Shown here: in pieces, positions 38,720 through 46,770 of the stretch
Position numbering within the stretch: the first letter of the stretch is position 1
Layout: every line of letters begins with the position of its first letter
Source of the DNA: Novosphingobium malaysiense
Lineage (GTDB): Bacteria > Pseudomonadota > Alphaproteobacteria > Sphingomonadales > Sphingomonadaceae
Direction of reading: 5' to 3'
DNA length: 64,000 nt
NCBI RefSeq assembly: GCF_000802225.1
Contig: NZ_JTDI01000002.1
Location: forward strand, 330,501-394,500
Program-made: the position numbers and the translations under genes
The notes under the pieces: model-generated
Databases searched by the model: none
Told to the model about the DNA's origin: nothing
What the model saw: only the letters and a program-made list of their open reading frames with translations

Positions 38720-39213
38720 AGACCGTTTGCCTGCATGGCGCCGAAAGTACCGGCAAGACTGTGCTCGCCGGCAGGCTGGGATATCCCTGGGTCCCCGAAT
38801 ACGGCCGTGCCTATTGCGAGGAACACGGCACCGATCTCGCCATGGCCGACCTGCTGGCCATCGCCGATGGCCAGGCGGAGGCCAACCGCAAGGCCTGCGC
38901 CCTCGCGCCGCCAATCCTGTTGCTCGATACCGATCAACTGATGACGGCAGCATGGGCCCAGATGCTGTTCTCCGACGTGCCGGAAATCCTCATGGCCTAT
39001 CCCAAGGCAGACCTCTATCTGCTGTTCGCGCCGGACGTACCATGGCACGATGACGGCACCCGCTTCTTCGGCGACGAGAAAGGGCGCGACCGTTTCGCCC
39101 GGATCGCGGAAGACATGCTGGTGCGGGCCGGCGTGCCTTTCGTGCACATCGCGGGAAGCTGGGATCAGCGCGAAGCCCGCGCCAGGCAGGCTATCGCGGA
39201 CCTGCTGGCGTGA
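38716..39213 (+). CDS. NadR-type nicotinamide riboside kinase (AAA-like ATPase)
   Basis: A 165-residue P-loop kinase: Walker A HGAESTGKTVLAGRL at the N-terminus, VPEYGRAYCEEHGTDL (NadR-like lid), LLLDTDQLMTAAWAQMLF, and PDVPWHDDGTRFFGDEKGRDRF near the end, the motifs of the ribosylnicotinamide kinase domain of NadR. It lacks the repressor and adenylyltransferase domains, so it is the stand-alone kinase version. It is translationally coupled to pnuC. Expected reaction: nicotinamide riboside + ATP to NMN. Another enzyme encoded elsewhere must adenylylate NMN. Confidence 0.92.
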   Translation: MKTVCLHGAESTGKTVLAGRLGYPWVPEYGRAYCEEHGTDLAMADLLAIADGQAEANRKACALAPPILLLDTDQLMTAAWAQMLFSDVPEILMAYPKADLYLLFAPDVPWHDDGTRFFGDEKGRDRFARIAEDMLVRAGVPFVHIAGSWDQREARARQAIADLLA

Positions 39214-39237
39214 CGATAATCCGCTTGGGGGCGTCGG

Positions 39238-40287
39238 TCACCCGCGATCCTTCATCCACTCCCCCATCGGCGCCACTGGCAGACCGACATCGACTAGACC
39301 CAGCACGCCGGCGCGCGCGGCCTTGATCTGCGGCACGGCGGAGACGGCGGGCAGGGCGGTCATGATGTCCCAGTCGTGGTTCTTCCAGTGCTCGGCCGGG
39401 ATCAGGCGCATGCGTATGTCCATGCTCGGCTCGCCCTGAACGACAAGGTGGTACTGATCGTCGTCGATTTCCCAGCCTTCGGCCAGCTTCTTGGTGAGGT
39501 ACCAGACGACGGTGATGTTCACCGCGGTCCTGCCGTTCACCTTGCCGTTCCAGCCGCCGCGTAGCGCCGCGTTCGTACCCTTTTCCATGCAGAACCAGCC
39601 GAGATCGACCTTCTCCGCAGCGGTGGCGTATTCGCAGAAAAACTCGATGTCGTCGAAGGTGAGGCCAAGCGCGTCGCCGATACGCTCGACGGCGTCCTTG
39701 AACAGGATCAGCCAGGCCTGCGCGCGGCCCATGAGTTCGTCGGTCGCGCCGCCCGGCTCGCCCATGCCGAGAAAGCCCCAGGTCTCGACCGATTCGTAGA
39801 CCGAGCAATCGGCCGATTCGGTAATCGACACGCTTTCCACATCGCGGCAGATCGCCGTCATGCTGGCGATCACCGAGTTGATCCAGCCGGGATTGATGCC
39901 GGTAATGTAGAGCGAGGAATTGCCCTTGACGCAGGCCGCTTCCAGCCGGTCCTTCACCTCGCCGCGAATGCCGCCGACATTGAGGAAGAGGTTGGTGGAA
40001 ACCAGATCGAGCCCGCTTTCAAGCAGCTTGATCGCCTGGTCGAGATCGGCTTCGAACGGGGTGTAGAGCACGGTATCGGCGCCCAGCGCGATCAGTTCGT
40101 CGATGTCGTTGGTGGCCGTGATGCCGGTGGCGGGCCGTCCGCAAAGCTCGCCGGAATCGACGCCCTTCTTGGCATCGGACCACGCATAGCAACCAACCAG
40201 TTCCAGCCGCGGATCGTCGAGAATGGCGCGCAACGAATGCTTGCCGACCTTGCCGGTGGTCCACTGGATCACGCGCAGCTTTTCCAT
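39238..40287 (-). CDS. NAD(P)-binding oxidoreductase, dihydrodipicolinate-reductase-like
   Basis: A 349-residue cytoplasmic protein. The N-terminal Rossmann domain has VIQWTTGKVGKHSLRAIL and LVGCYAWSDAKKGVD, the pattern of a group annotated as dihydrodipicolinate reductase-like or 2,4-diaminopentanoate dehydrogenase-like proteins. The centre contains GINPGWINSVI and the end has LPAVSAVPQIKAARAG. It is common in sphingomonads and mycobacteria near lipid or steroid metabolism; the substrate is unknown. ATG 40287 has GGGAGAGC ahead. It is read leftward and converges on the NadR-type kinase gene; the permease-like gene is 109 bases upstream on the same strand. Confidence 0.8.
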   Translation of the reverse strand: MEKLRVIQWTTGKVGKHSLRAILDDPRLELVGCYAWSDAKKGVDSGELCGRPATGITATNDIDELIALGADTVLYTPFEADLDQAIKLLESGLDLVSTNLFLNVGGIRGEVKDRLEAACVKGNSSLYITGINPGWINSVIASMTAICRDVESVSITESADCSVYESVETWGFLGMGEPGGATDELMGRAQAWLILFKDAVERIGDALGLTFDDIEFFCEYATAAEKVDLGWFCMEKGTNAALRGGWNGKVNGRTAVNITVVWYLTKKLAEGWEIDDDQYHLVVQGEPSMDIRMRLIPAEHWKNHDWDIMTALPAVSAVPQIKAARAGVLGLVDVGLPVAPMGEWMKDRG

Positions 40288-40396
40288 ATTGCTCTCCCGA
40301 TGGGCCGGCTGTTGCAGCGCCGACTTGCTCAATCGGCGCGAGTTCACCGTGCCCGCCGTCGATGCGCAAGTTCCACGATGGGGACATTGCGCGCGG

Positions 40397-41647
40397 TCAG
40401 CCGCCTTCCACCGAGCGTCCGAATACCGCTGCCGCCAGACCCAGCAGGGCCAGCGCCGCAAATCCGGCGAGCCGCAGCGTATTTTGCCCGCTCCCGTCGT
40501 GCGTGTGCCGCGCCCGCAGGAAAGCGAGGCCGGATTGCAGCGCGTAGTAGAGGGCGAAAGCACGGCTGGCGTAGGAAACGATCTGGAACACGCTCGACGA
40601 CCATGTGAGCCCCAGCCCGATCACGGCAAGACCCACATAGGCGCCCTTGGGGCTCACACGGCCCTCGGTCAGTTCCTCGACAAGCCCGCCCGATCCGCCG
40701 GTGTCGGCCACCGCAGCGCTGAACTGCGCCGCGAGGGCCGCCAGGATCAGCAGCGGGCCGAGGACAGCGGAGATCTTCGCCATCATGTCGATGATCGCGG
40801 TTTCCTTGAGCGTGAAGGAGCCGGACTCGAAACTGATCGCCAGCAGCCCGGCATAGACGAGGTAGATCGCCGTCGAGATCCACTGCGCCATCTTCATCGA
40901 GTGCTGCCGGTCCGCCGCGGAATATTCGCGGCGCAGATAGCGCGAGGTCTCGAAGCCCTGCACGGTGATGATGAAGCCGAACATCAGCTGCAATGCAGGC
41001 AGACCGCCGATGACTGCCGAACTGTAATGCAGCGTGCCATCGCTGTATTCCTGCACGCCGTAAACGCACAGCGCGGCGAGCAGGGCGGTGATCGTGGCGA
41101 GTTGGAGAGAGACGCTGATCTGCTCCACGCGTTCGAGCAGCGAAAATCCGCGGGTAAGGCCGGCTGCCAGAATGATGCCGTAGATGACCGTGGTGATGAT
41201 CCGGCTGAGGCTGTCCGATGGGTGCGGGAATATCCGTGCGAAGAACGAGCCGAACAGGTTGAGGTAGTAGGTGACCGAGATCACGTAGGCGAAGGCGAGC
41301 GCCCAGCTCGATATGCGTTCGACCCGCCTGAGCGCGGCCGTGTCGTCGGGTGCGCCTTCGCCGGCCTTGGTGCCGTCATCGTCGCCGATGCGGGCGATGT
41401 TGTAGCGTATGGCCCAGCCGAAGGCGTAGCCGACCGCGCAGAGCACCACCATGGCCACGATTCCGTAGCTGCCGAAGCGGTCGGTCAGGATCGGGCCCAG
41501 GATCAGGAAGCCGCTGCCGATGATCGAGGCGAGCGGCGTGATCGTCGCATGCCACAAGCGGGCGCGGCGCAGGCGTGGCCAGACCAGCAATCCCACCATG
41601 CCAAGGCCGGCCACGGCAATGGCCATCGTCATGGGATCGGTCGGCAT
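40397..41647 (-). CDS. APC-superfamily-like integral membrane protein of unknown substrate
   Basis: A 416-residue protein with about eleven hydrophobic segments. ITPLASIIGSGFLILGPIL near the N-terminus resembles the unwound helix 1 of the amino-acid/polyamine/organocation (APC) superfamily, and MFGFIITVQGFETSRYLRRE resembles the helix 6 region. A hydrophilic loop of about 25 residues (DDDGTKAGEGAPDD) follows the third helix. I cannot assign a named family. It starts nine bases after the ubiG stop, so the two are probably co-transcribed. Function open. Confidence 0.75.
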   Translation of the reverse strand: MPTDPMTMAIAVAGLGMVGLLVWPRLRRARLWHATITPLASIIGSGFLILGPILTDRFGSYGIVAMVVLCAVGYAFGWAIRYNIARIGDDDGTKAGEGAPDDTAALRRVERISSWALAFAYVISVTYYLNLFGSFFARIFPHPSDSLSRIITTVIYGIILAAGLTRGFSLLERVEQISVSLQLATITALLAALCVYGVQEYSDGTLHYSSAVIGGLPALQLMFGFIITVQGFETSRYLRREYSAADRQHSMKMAQWISTAIYLVYAGLLAISFESGSFTLKETAIIDMMAKISAVLGPLLILAALAAQFSAAVADTGGSGGLVEELTEGRVSPKGAYVGLAVIGLGLTWSSSVFQIVSYASRAFALYYALQSGLAFLRARHTHDGSGQNTLRLAGFAALALLGLAAAVFGRSVEGG

Positions 41648-41655
41648 GAGACGGC

Positions 41656-42396
41656 TCAGGCGGCGGTGGCGGTCACGATGTAGTTCAGCGAAGTGTCGCC
41701 GGAGAGATGCAGGCCGTTCACCGGCGACCAGCCGATGCCCTTCACGTCCCCGAGTATGAGCCCGGCGTCTTCGGCAAGCGCGCGCAGTTCCTCTGGCGTG
41801 ACGAACTGCTTCCAGTCGTGCGTGCCGCGCGGCACTTGGCCGAGCCGCTCGGCGGCTTCCACCAGCAGCATCCGCGATTGCGGTGTGCGGTTGGGGCAGG
41901 AAAGCACCATCAGGCCGCCGGGCGCCAATGCATCGGCGAGGCTGGCGAGGAACGCGGCCTTATCGGTCACGTGCTCGATGACTTCCAGCGAACAGACCAG
42001 ATCGAACCCGGAAAGCCCCAGTGCGGCGAGTTCGCCCTGCCGGTAGTCGATGGCGAGCCCCATGGCGTCGGCATGGTTACGTGCGGCAGCAACGTTCTCG
42101 GACGCGGCATCGACGCCGGTCACGTCCGCGCCGAGGCGGGCGAGTGGCTCGCACAGCAGGCCCGCGCCGCAGCCCGCGTCGAGCGCACGCTTGCCCGAGA
42201 GCGGTCGAATATTGCGCGAATCTTTGCCGAAATGCGAATCGATGGCGTTCCGAATGAAGGCCAGACGCACCGGATTGAGCTTGTGCAGCATCGCGGAGGA
42301 TCCCTTCGGGTCCCACCAGTCCGCTGCGAGAGCGCCGAAATGCGCGGCTTCCCGGGGATCGATCGTCGCAGTCGCCCTGCCAGTTGCATTGTCCAT
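41656..42396 (-). CDS. ubiG: Ubiquinone biosynthesis O-methyltransferase
   Basis: SAM-dependent enzyme performing both O-methylations of ubiquinone synthesis. The 246-residue product matches UbiG: HFGALAADWWDPKGSSAMLHKLNPVR at the start, SAM motif ALDAGCGAGLLCEPLARLGADVTGVD, CSLEVIEHVTDKAAFL and NRTPQSRML. Length is normal. Start ATG 42396; the divergent lysC begins 83 bases away. The following permease-like gene is nine bases downstream. Confidence 0.95.
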   Translation of the reverse strand: MDNATGRATATIDPREAAHFGALAADWWDPKGSSAMLHKLNPVRLAFIRNAIDSHFGKDSRNIRPLSGKRALDAGCGAGLLCEPLARLGADVTGVDAASENVAAARNHADAMGLAIDYRQGELAALGLSGFDLVCSLEVIEHVTDKAAFLASLADALAPGGLMVLSCPNRTPQSRMLLVEAAERLGQVPRGTHDWKQFVTPEELRALAEDAGLILGDVKGIGWSPVNGLHLSGDTSLNYIVTATAA

Positions 42397-42478
42397 GAAC
42401 CCCCCCTAACAGCGCGCCGGACTCTTATCCACACGCGCGATGTCGGCGCATGACAGACGACAGGGGAGCAACGGCACC

Positions 42479-43738
42479 TTGGCACGTATCGTGATGAAAT
42501 TCGGCGGCACTTCGATGGCCGGAACCGAGCGCATCCGGCGCGTGGCGGGGATCGTCAAACGCCAGCAGGAAGCCGGGCACGAAGTCGCCGTCGTTGTTTC
42601 TGCCATGGCCGGCGAGACCGACCGACTGGTGAACTTCTGCCGGGAAGCCAATGCGCTCTATGATCCGGCCGAATACGACGTCGTCGTCGCCTCGGGCGAG
42701 CAGGTGACGTCGGGGCTGCTCGCGCTCACGTTGCAGGCGATGGGCTGCAAGGCGCGCTCCTGGCTCGGCTGGCAGCTTCCAGTCAAGACCGACGACGCCC
42801 ATGCCAAGGCACGCATCGAGGACATCGATTCCGATGGGCTTCTGGCCTCGATGGGCGCGGGGGAAATCGCGGTTATCCCGGGCTTCCAGGGCCTTTCGCC
42901 GCACGGCCGCGTAACGACGCTTGGCCGCGGTGGTTCCGATACCTCGGCGGTGGCCGTGGCCGCTGCCGTGAAGGCCGACCGCTGCGACATCTACACCGAC
43001 GTCGATGGCGTCTACACCACCGACCCGCGCATCGTCGCCAAGGCGCGCAAGCTGCCGCTCGTCACGTATGAGGAAATGCTGGAACTGGCCTCGGTCGGTT
43101 CCAAGGTGCTGCAGACCCGCTCGGTCTCGCTCGCCATGAAGGAAGGCGTGCGCGTGCAGGTGCTGTCCTCGTTCATCGACGAGAGCGCGCCGCCGGCGGA
43201 CGACCTGCCCGGGACGATGATCGTCAGCGACGAGGAATTGGAAGGAAGCGACATGGAACGCCAGCTGATCACCGGTATCGCCGCCGACAAGAACGAGGCG
43301 AAGGTTACCCTTACCCGCGTGCCCGACCGTCCGGGCGCGGTGGCCTCGATCTTCGCGCCGCTGGCCGAAGCGAACATCAACGTCGACATGATCATCCAGA
43401 ACGTCGCCAAGGACAAGGGCGAGACCGACGTTACCTTCACGGTCCCGCAGGCCGACCTCGCCCGTGCGCTGGCGATGCTGGAAGAGCGCAAGGAAGCGAT
43501 CGGCTTCTTCCGCCTGATCAGCGACGATCACGTCACCAAGATCAGCGTCGTCGGCGTCGGCATGCGCAGCCATGCAGGCGTTGCCAGCACCATGTTCAAG
43601 ACGCTGGCCGACCGCGGCATCAATATCCAGGCGATCTCCACCAGCGAGATCAAGGTCTCGGTGCTGATCAATGCCGACGAAACCGAACTGGCCGTGCGCG
43701 TGCTGCACACCGCCTACGGTCTCGACGCCGCCGCGTAA
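42479..43738 (+). CDS. lysC: Aspartate kinase
   Basis: First step of the aspartate-derived amino-acid pathway. The 419-residue protein has the kinase start MKFGGTSMAGTERIRR, VVVSAMAGETDRL, TLGRGGSDTSAVAVAAA and TDVDGVYTTDPRIV, then two ACT domains (ITGIAADKNEAKVTLTRVPD and ISVVGVGMRSHAGVASTMF), which bind lysine or threonine. I start at TTG 42479 (MARIVMKFG), as close relatives do, with AGGGGAG upstream; ATG 42494 is the alternative. The gene is followed by a hairpin terminator. Unclustered with other lysine or threonine genes. Confidence 0.96.
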   Translation: MARIVMKFGGTSMAGTERIRRVAGIVKRQQEAGHEVAVVVSAMAGETDRLVNFCREANALYDPAEYDVVVASGEQVTSGLLALTLQAMGCKARSWLGWQLPVKTDDAHAKARIEDIDSDGLLASMGAGEIAVIPGFQGLSPHGRVTTLGRGGSDTSAVAVAAAVKADRCDIYTDVDGVYTTDPRIVAKARKLPLVTYEEMLELASVGSKVLQTRSVSLAMKEGVRVQVLSSFIDESAPPADDLPGTMIVSDEELEGSDMERQLITGIAADKNEAKVTLTRVPDRPGAVASIFAPLAEANINVDMIIQNVAKDKGETDVTFTVPQADLARALAMLEERKEAIGFFRLISDDHVTKISVVGVGMRSHAGVASTMFKTLADRGINIQAISTSEIKVSVLINADETELAVRVLHTAYGLDAAA

Positions 43739-43745
43739 TTTTCGA

Positions 43746-43770
43746 GGAGCCTTCCCGGTCGGGAGGGTTT
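43746..43770 (+). terminator. Hairpin terminator of lysC
   Basis: CCTTCCCG and CGGGAGGG form an eight-base stem around a two-base loop, followed by TTTCCTG. It starts about a dozen bases after the lysC stop. Confidence 0.75.
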
Positions 43771-43774
43771 CCTG

Positions 43775-45100
43775 TCAGGCCGCGCGGTAGAACTCGGCGT
43801 CGGCGCAGACGCGGTTATGGCCCTTTTCCTTGGCCATGTAGAGCATCTGGTCGGCTGCATTGAGATTGTTGCTGAGCGTCTCGTCCGGCTGGACCACGGC
43901 CACACCGATCGAGGCGGTGATGTGCAGCTTGTTCTGGTCGTGCAGGATCACGGCCTGTTCGAGCGCCTTGCACAAGTCCTCGCTGACGGCCACGGCTTCG
44001 TCGTTCGACATCTCGCTGAGCAGGACGACGAATTCTTCGCCGCTGAAGTGGGCCGAGAGACAGTTGCGCCGGGCCAGGACATTGTGAATGACCTTGGCCA
44101 CGGTCTGGATCACCTGATCGCCCACGTCATGGCCGTAGGTGTCGGTGACCTTCTTGAAATCGTCGATGTCGAGGATGGCGATCGAGGCGGCGCCGCCTTT
44201 CTTGCGGACACGGGCGAGGCGGCTCTCCGCCTGCTCGAAAAAGGCGCGGCGGTTGTACATGCCGCTGACGAAGTCGCGTTCTGCCAGGAATTGGAGGCGC
44301 CGCATCTGGTTCAGCGTCTCGATGTTGCTGGCGATACGGCACTTCACTTCTTCGGCGATGTAGGGGCGGTACACGAAGTCCGACGCCCCGGCCTTGAGCA
44401 GCGCGGCCGACAGGTAGGGGTCCGAACTTGCCGAAACGCCGATGATGCGCATCCGTTCGGGCGGATAGGCGGTGCGGATGCGGCGGGTGAGCTCCTGTCC
44501 GTCCATGTCGGGCATGTGGAAGTCGGTGATGACGAGCTGGATGTCGTCGTTCTGTTCGAGCACGGCCAGTGCTTCGGACCCGCAGGCCGCGTGATGGATG
44601 CGGTAGTTCTGCAGGCTGAGGATCTCGGCCAGGGTCAGGCGCGCGCTTTCGCTGTCGTCGACGATCAGGATCGAGGCGACGGCGGCATTGGTGACGCGCT
44701 GGATGGTCCGGGCGATGTGATCGACCGTGTCGGGCGCATCCTTGATGAAATAGTCGACGATGTGCGGCGCGCTGGCCCGTTCACGCACCTTGCGGTTGAG
44801 CGTGGCGGTGAACAGGATGGTGGGAACGCCTTCTTCCTCGAGCAGGTCGATGATTTCCCCGTCCGGCGCATCGGGCAGGTTCATGCCGGTCACCGCCAGG
44901 CTGGGCGTATGGTCCATCAAGGCCTGCGAGGCTTCCGCATAAGTCTTGTACCACTCCACCTCGCCGGTGGTTTCGGCCTCGATGCGCGACTTGAGCATCA
45001 GGGCCATGGCCGCGGAATCCTCCACGAGCATGATCGAGCAGGTCGGCTGCTCGGCGGTATCGATGGATTTGGCCTGGCTGATCGTGCGGAAGCGGGTCAC
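43775..45100 (-). CDS. Response regulator with two receiver domains and a GGDEF domain
   Basis: A 441-residue cytoplasmic protein. Domains: receiver 1 (about 20-140) in which the phosphoacceptor Asp is replaced by Gly72 (AVTGMNLPD) although the acidic pair EDS and Lys120 remain; receiver 2 (about 143-265) with Asp193 (ITDFHMPDMDG) and VDDSES; a diguanylate cyclase domain (about 275-435) with active-site SGEEF at 353-357. No RxxD inhibitory I-site is visible. It should make c-di-GMP, controlled by receiver 2. The start is a GTG at 45100 with AAGGAG six bases ahead; ATG 45160 would add 20 residues. No kinase is adjacent. Confidence 0.9.
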   Translation of the reverse strand: MTRFRTISQAKSIDTAEQPTCSIMLVEDSAAMALMLKSRIEAETTGEVEWYKTYAEASQALMDHTPSLAVTGMNLPDAPDGEIIDLLEEEGVPTILFTATLNRKVRERASAPHIVDYFIKDAPDTVDHIARTIQRVTNAAVASILIVDDSESARLTLAEILSLQNYRIHHAACGSEALAVLEQNDDIQLVITDFHMPDMDGQELTRRIRTAYPPERMRIIGVSASSDPYLSAALLKAGASDFVYRPYIAEEVKCRIASNIETLNQMRRLQFLAERDFVSGMYNRRAFFEQAESRLARVRKKGGAASIAILDIDDFKKVTDTYGHDVGDQVIQTVAKVIHNVLARRNCLSAHFSGEEFVVLLSEMSNDEAVAVSEDLCKALEQAVILHDQNKLHITASIGVAVVQPDETLSNNLNAADQMLYMAKEKGHNRVCADAEFYRAA

Positions 45101-45243
45101 CGGTGCTCCTTCAGGTTGCGAGGGCTGCCGGATGGCATCGCCGTTGCGTTCCTGTCGCACTTACCGGTTAGCTTCTGGTGAAGACCGGCCTGAGGGGCTT
45201 CCGTTTGTGTTCATGCGTGGGACGTTTACCCGCGATCTCAGCA

Positions 45244-45681
45244 TCATGCTTGCTGCATTGCGGCATTTTTCTGCAATTGCTGGAACACGCTCAGGCGGTC
45301 GGACACCTGCCAGTGCCCGGTCAGACGATCGCTTTCATCAAACGAATAGACGCTCGCGCCGGACATCGTGATCGGGCGGTCGCTGGCCTCGAAACCGGCA
45401 ATCGGCAGGCGGTGCGTCGCCGCCCAGGTCCAGGCGATGATCACCGAGGTATCGTCCTCGCTGATGTGGACGATGGTGAAGCGCTGGTCGGGGAAGGGCG
45501 CGCGGGAGGTTTCCAGGCGCTCGACGAAACCGGCCTGATCGAGGGTCTTTCCCTGCCAGGGATCGCCTGGATCGTGACGGATCGTATAGGTCTCGGCGAG
45601 GTATTCCGGCACGGCGGTGCTTTCGCCGCGGTTCCAGACGCGTTCGATGAATTGGCCGAGCAGGCGCTGGCGAGGGGTCAT
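45244..45681 (-). CDS. SnoaL-like polyketide cyclase/ester cyclase family protein
   Basis: A 145-residue protein with the NTF2-like fold: RQRLLGQFIERVWNRGES, the AETYTIRHDPGDPWQGKTLD segment with its putative catalytic His-Asp, PFPDQRFTIVHI and the ending GHWQVSDRLSVFQQL, the pattern annotated as ester cyclase. The start ATG 45681 overlaps the stop of the upstream DUF2239 gene (ATGA), so both are translationally coupled. Substrate unknown; the context gives no polyketide genes. Confidence 0.88.
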   Translation of the reverse strand: MTPRQRLLGQFIERVWNRGESTAVPEYLAETYTIRHDPGDPWQGKTLDQAGFVERLETSRAPFPDQRFTIVHISEDDTSVIIAWTWAATHRLPIAGFEASDRPITMSGASVYSFDESDRLTGHWQVSDRLSVFQQLQKNAAMQQA

Positions 45682-46211
45682 GGCTCGTCTCCTTCGGGGG
45701 GCTGCAGAAGTGTCTTGGCGTATTGCTGCACGTCGACCGGCCAGCCGGCGATGGTACTGGCGAAGCCGTCGGGATCGTCGGCGAAGAGGCGCCGCGTGGC
45801 CTCTTCGAAATGCGGGAAATCTCCGGCGATGGCAGACAGGAAACGATAGGTGCGTTCCTGTGCCGCGCGGCGGGCACTGCGTCCGCCATCGGCCTTGCGC
45901 GCATCGTCGACGAGCCGGCGTAGGGCGCGCGATGCGCCACCCGGCTGCCTGTTCAGCCATTCCCAGTGTCGCGGCAGAAGCGTTACCTCGCGCGGCACGA
46001 CGCCGAGCTTGGGGCGGCCACGCTTGCGCGGGGGAGGAGCGGGCGCGGTCGCTTCAGGTTCGCCGCGCCAGTCCAGATCGACGATCTTCCCGGTCGCATC
46101 CTCGAACACCAACAGGCCGTCCTCGCGTCCGCGCAGGGCGGCCACGAGTTCGCTGCGCGTGCCCTGCGCAATGCGCGTGTTGTCGTGAAAGGCGGTGCAA
46201 TGGCCGGTCAT
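45678..46211 (-). CDS. DUF2239 family protein
   Basis: A 177-residue protein of the DUF2239 family: TAFHDNTRIAQGTRSELVAA at the start, DGLLVFEDATGKIVDLDWRG, a Pro-, Arg- and Lys-rich linker (PPPRKRGRPKLGV, an AT-hook-like GRP), then a helical part REVTLLPRHWEWLNRQPGGA that recurs in the family and the end RFLSAIAGDFPHFEEATRRL. The RGRPK and basic linker suggest nucleic-acid binding (inference). It is divergent from the GIY-YIG gene across a 92-base region with a duplicated ATCCGGGTAAA box, and coupled to the downstream ester-cyclase-like gene. Confidence 0.88.
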   Translation of the reverse strand: MTGHCTAFHDNTRIAQGTRSELVAALRGREDGLLVFEDATGKIVDLDWRGEPEATAPAPPPRKRGRPKLGVVPREVTLLPRHWEWLNRQPGGASRALRRLVDDARKADGGRSARRAAQERTYRFLSAIAGDFPHFEEATRRLFADDPDGFASTIAGWPVDVQQYAKTLLQPPEGDEP

Positions 46212-46235
46212 GAATCCTGTCCTGCAATTAATTTC

Positions 46236-46281
46236 ATCCGGGTAAATTGATTTTCGGTGCGAGTCAATTTATCCGGGTAAA
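46236..46281. promoter_or_regulatory. Divergent control region with duplicated ATCCGGGTAAA operator
   Basis: ATCCGGGTAAA occurs twice in the same direction, at 46236-46246 and 46271-46281, 35 bases apart. The second copy sits in the near palindrome TTTATCCGGGTAAA. Between them TAAATTGA (46243-46250) is mirrored by TCAATTTA (46264-46271). The AT-rich region lies between the start of the DUF2239 gene (46211, leftward) and the GIY-YIG gene (46304, rightward), so one regulator could control both. The regulator is not identified. Confidence 0.6.
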
Positions 46282-46303
46282 AATAACGACAAGGATTCGA
46301 GCA

Positions 46304-46642
46304 ATGACAGACAAGCAGAAACGCAAGGCCGCGCTGGCCGATTACCGTGAACGCAAGGTGGAGCAGGGCATCTTCGCCCTGCGCTGCCGGACGGATGACG
46401 GCGTGTGGGTGGGCCGCGCGCAGGACCTTTCGAAGGTCAGCAACCGCCTGTTCTTCACCCTACGGCAGGACGCGCATCCGCACCCGCGCCTGCAGGCGGC
46501 GTGGAATACCCACGGAGCCGGCAGCATCACCTTCGAGGTGCTCGAAGTGCTCGATCCGGAAGAGCTGGGGCTGGGTCTGGAGCGCGAAATGAAGGGCCGC
46601 CACGCCGACTGGGTGGAGCGGCTGGGCGCTATCCGGATCTAG
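46304..46642 (+). CDS. GIY-YIG nuclease family protein
   Basis: A 112-residue single-domain protein. The N-terminal core GIFALRCRTDDGVWVGRAQDL matches the GIY-YIG pattern (GIF...WVG, with the two Tyr positions replaced by Phe and Trp/Val), then an Arg at SNRLFFTLRQ and a Glu in FEVLEVLDPEE supply the usual catalytic residues. Start ATG 46304 (MTDKQKRK) follows a stretch of control sequence; no strong ribosome-binding site beyond AAGGA is seen. Divergent from DUF2239 and probably co-regulated. Loss of the classic Tyr residues makes nuclease activity uncertain. Confidence 0.85.
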   Translation: MTDKQKRKAALADYRERKVEQGIFALRCRTDDGVWVGRAQDLSKVSNRLFFTLRQDAHPHPRLQAAWNTHGAGSITFEVLEVLDPEELGLGLEREMKGRHADWVERLGAIRI

Positions 46643-46677
46643 TCACCCGGGAAACGGGCCCTGCTCTCGCTCTTCCC

Positions 46678-46732
46678 GAGCCGGTCGAAGGACGCTGGCA
46701 CGGCGCTGCGATCGGCCCCCTTCGACAGGCTC
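46678..46732. repeat. Dispersed intergenic inverted repeat
   Basis: GAGCCGGTCGAAGG (46678-46691) and CCTTCGACAGGCTC (46719-46732) are inverted copies with two mismatches, in a 128-base gap between the converging GIY-YIG and CoA-transferase-like genes. CCCTTCGACAGGCTCAGGGTGAGC is, as I recall, a frequent interspersed repeat in sphingomonads. It could form a hairpin in the 3' end of either transcript. Confidence 0.6.
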
Positions 46733-46770
46733 AGGGTGAGCGGCTCCTGACCGAGATTTTCGGCCTGTAT

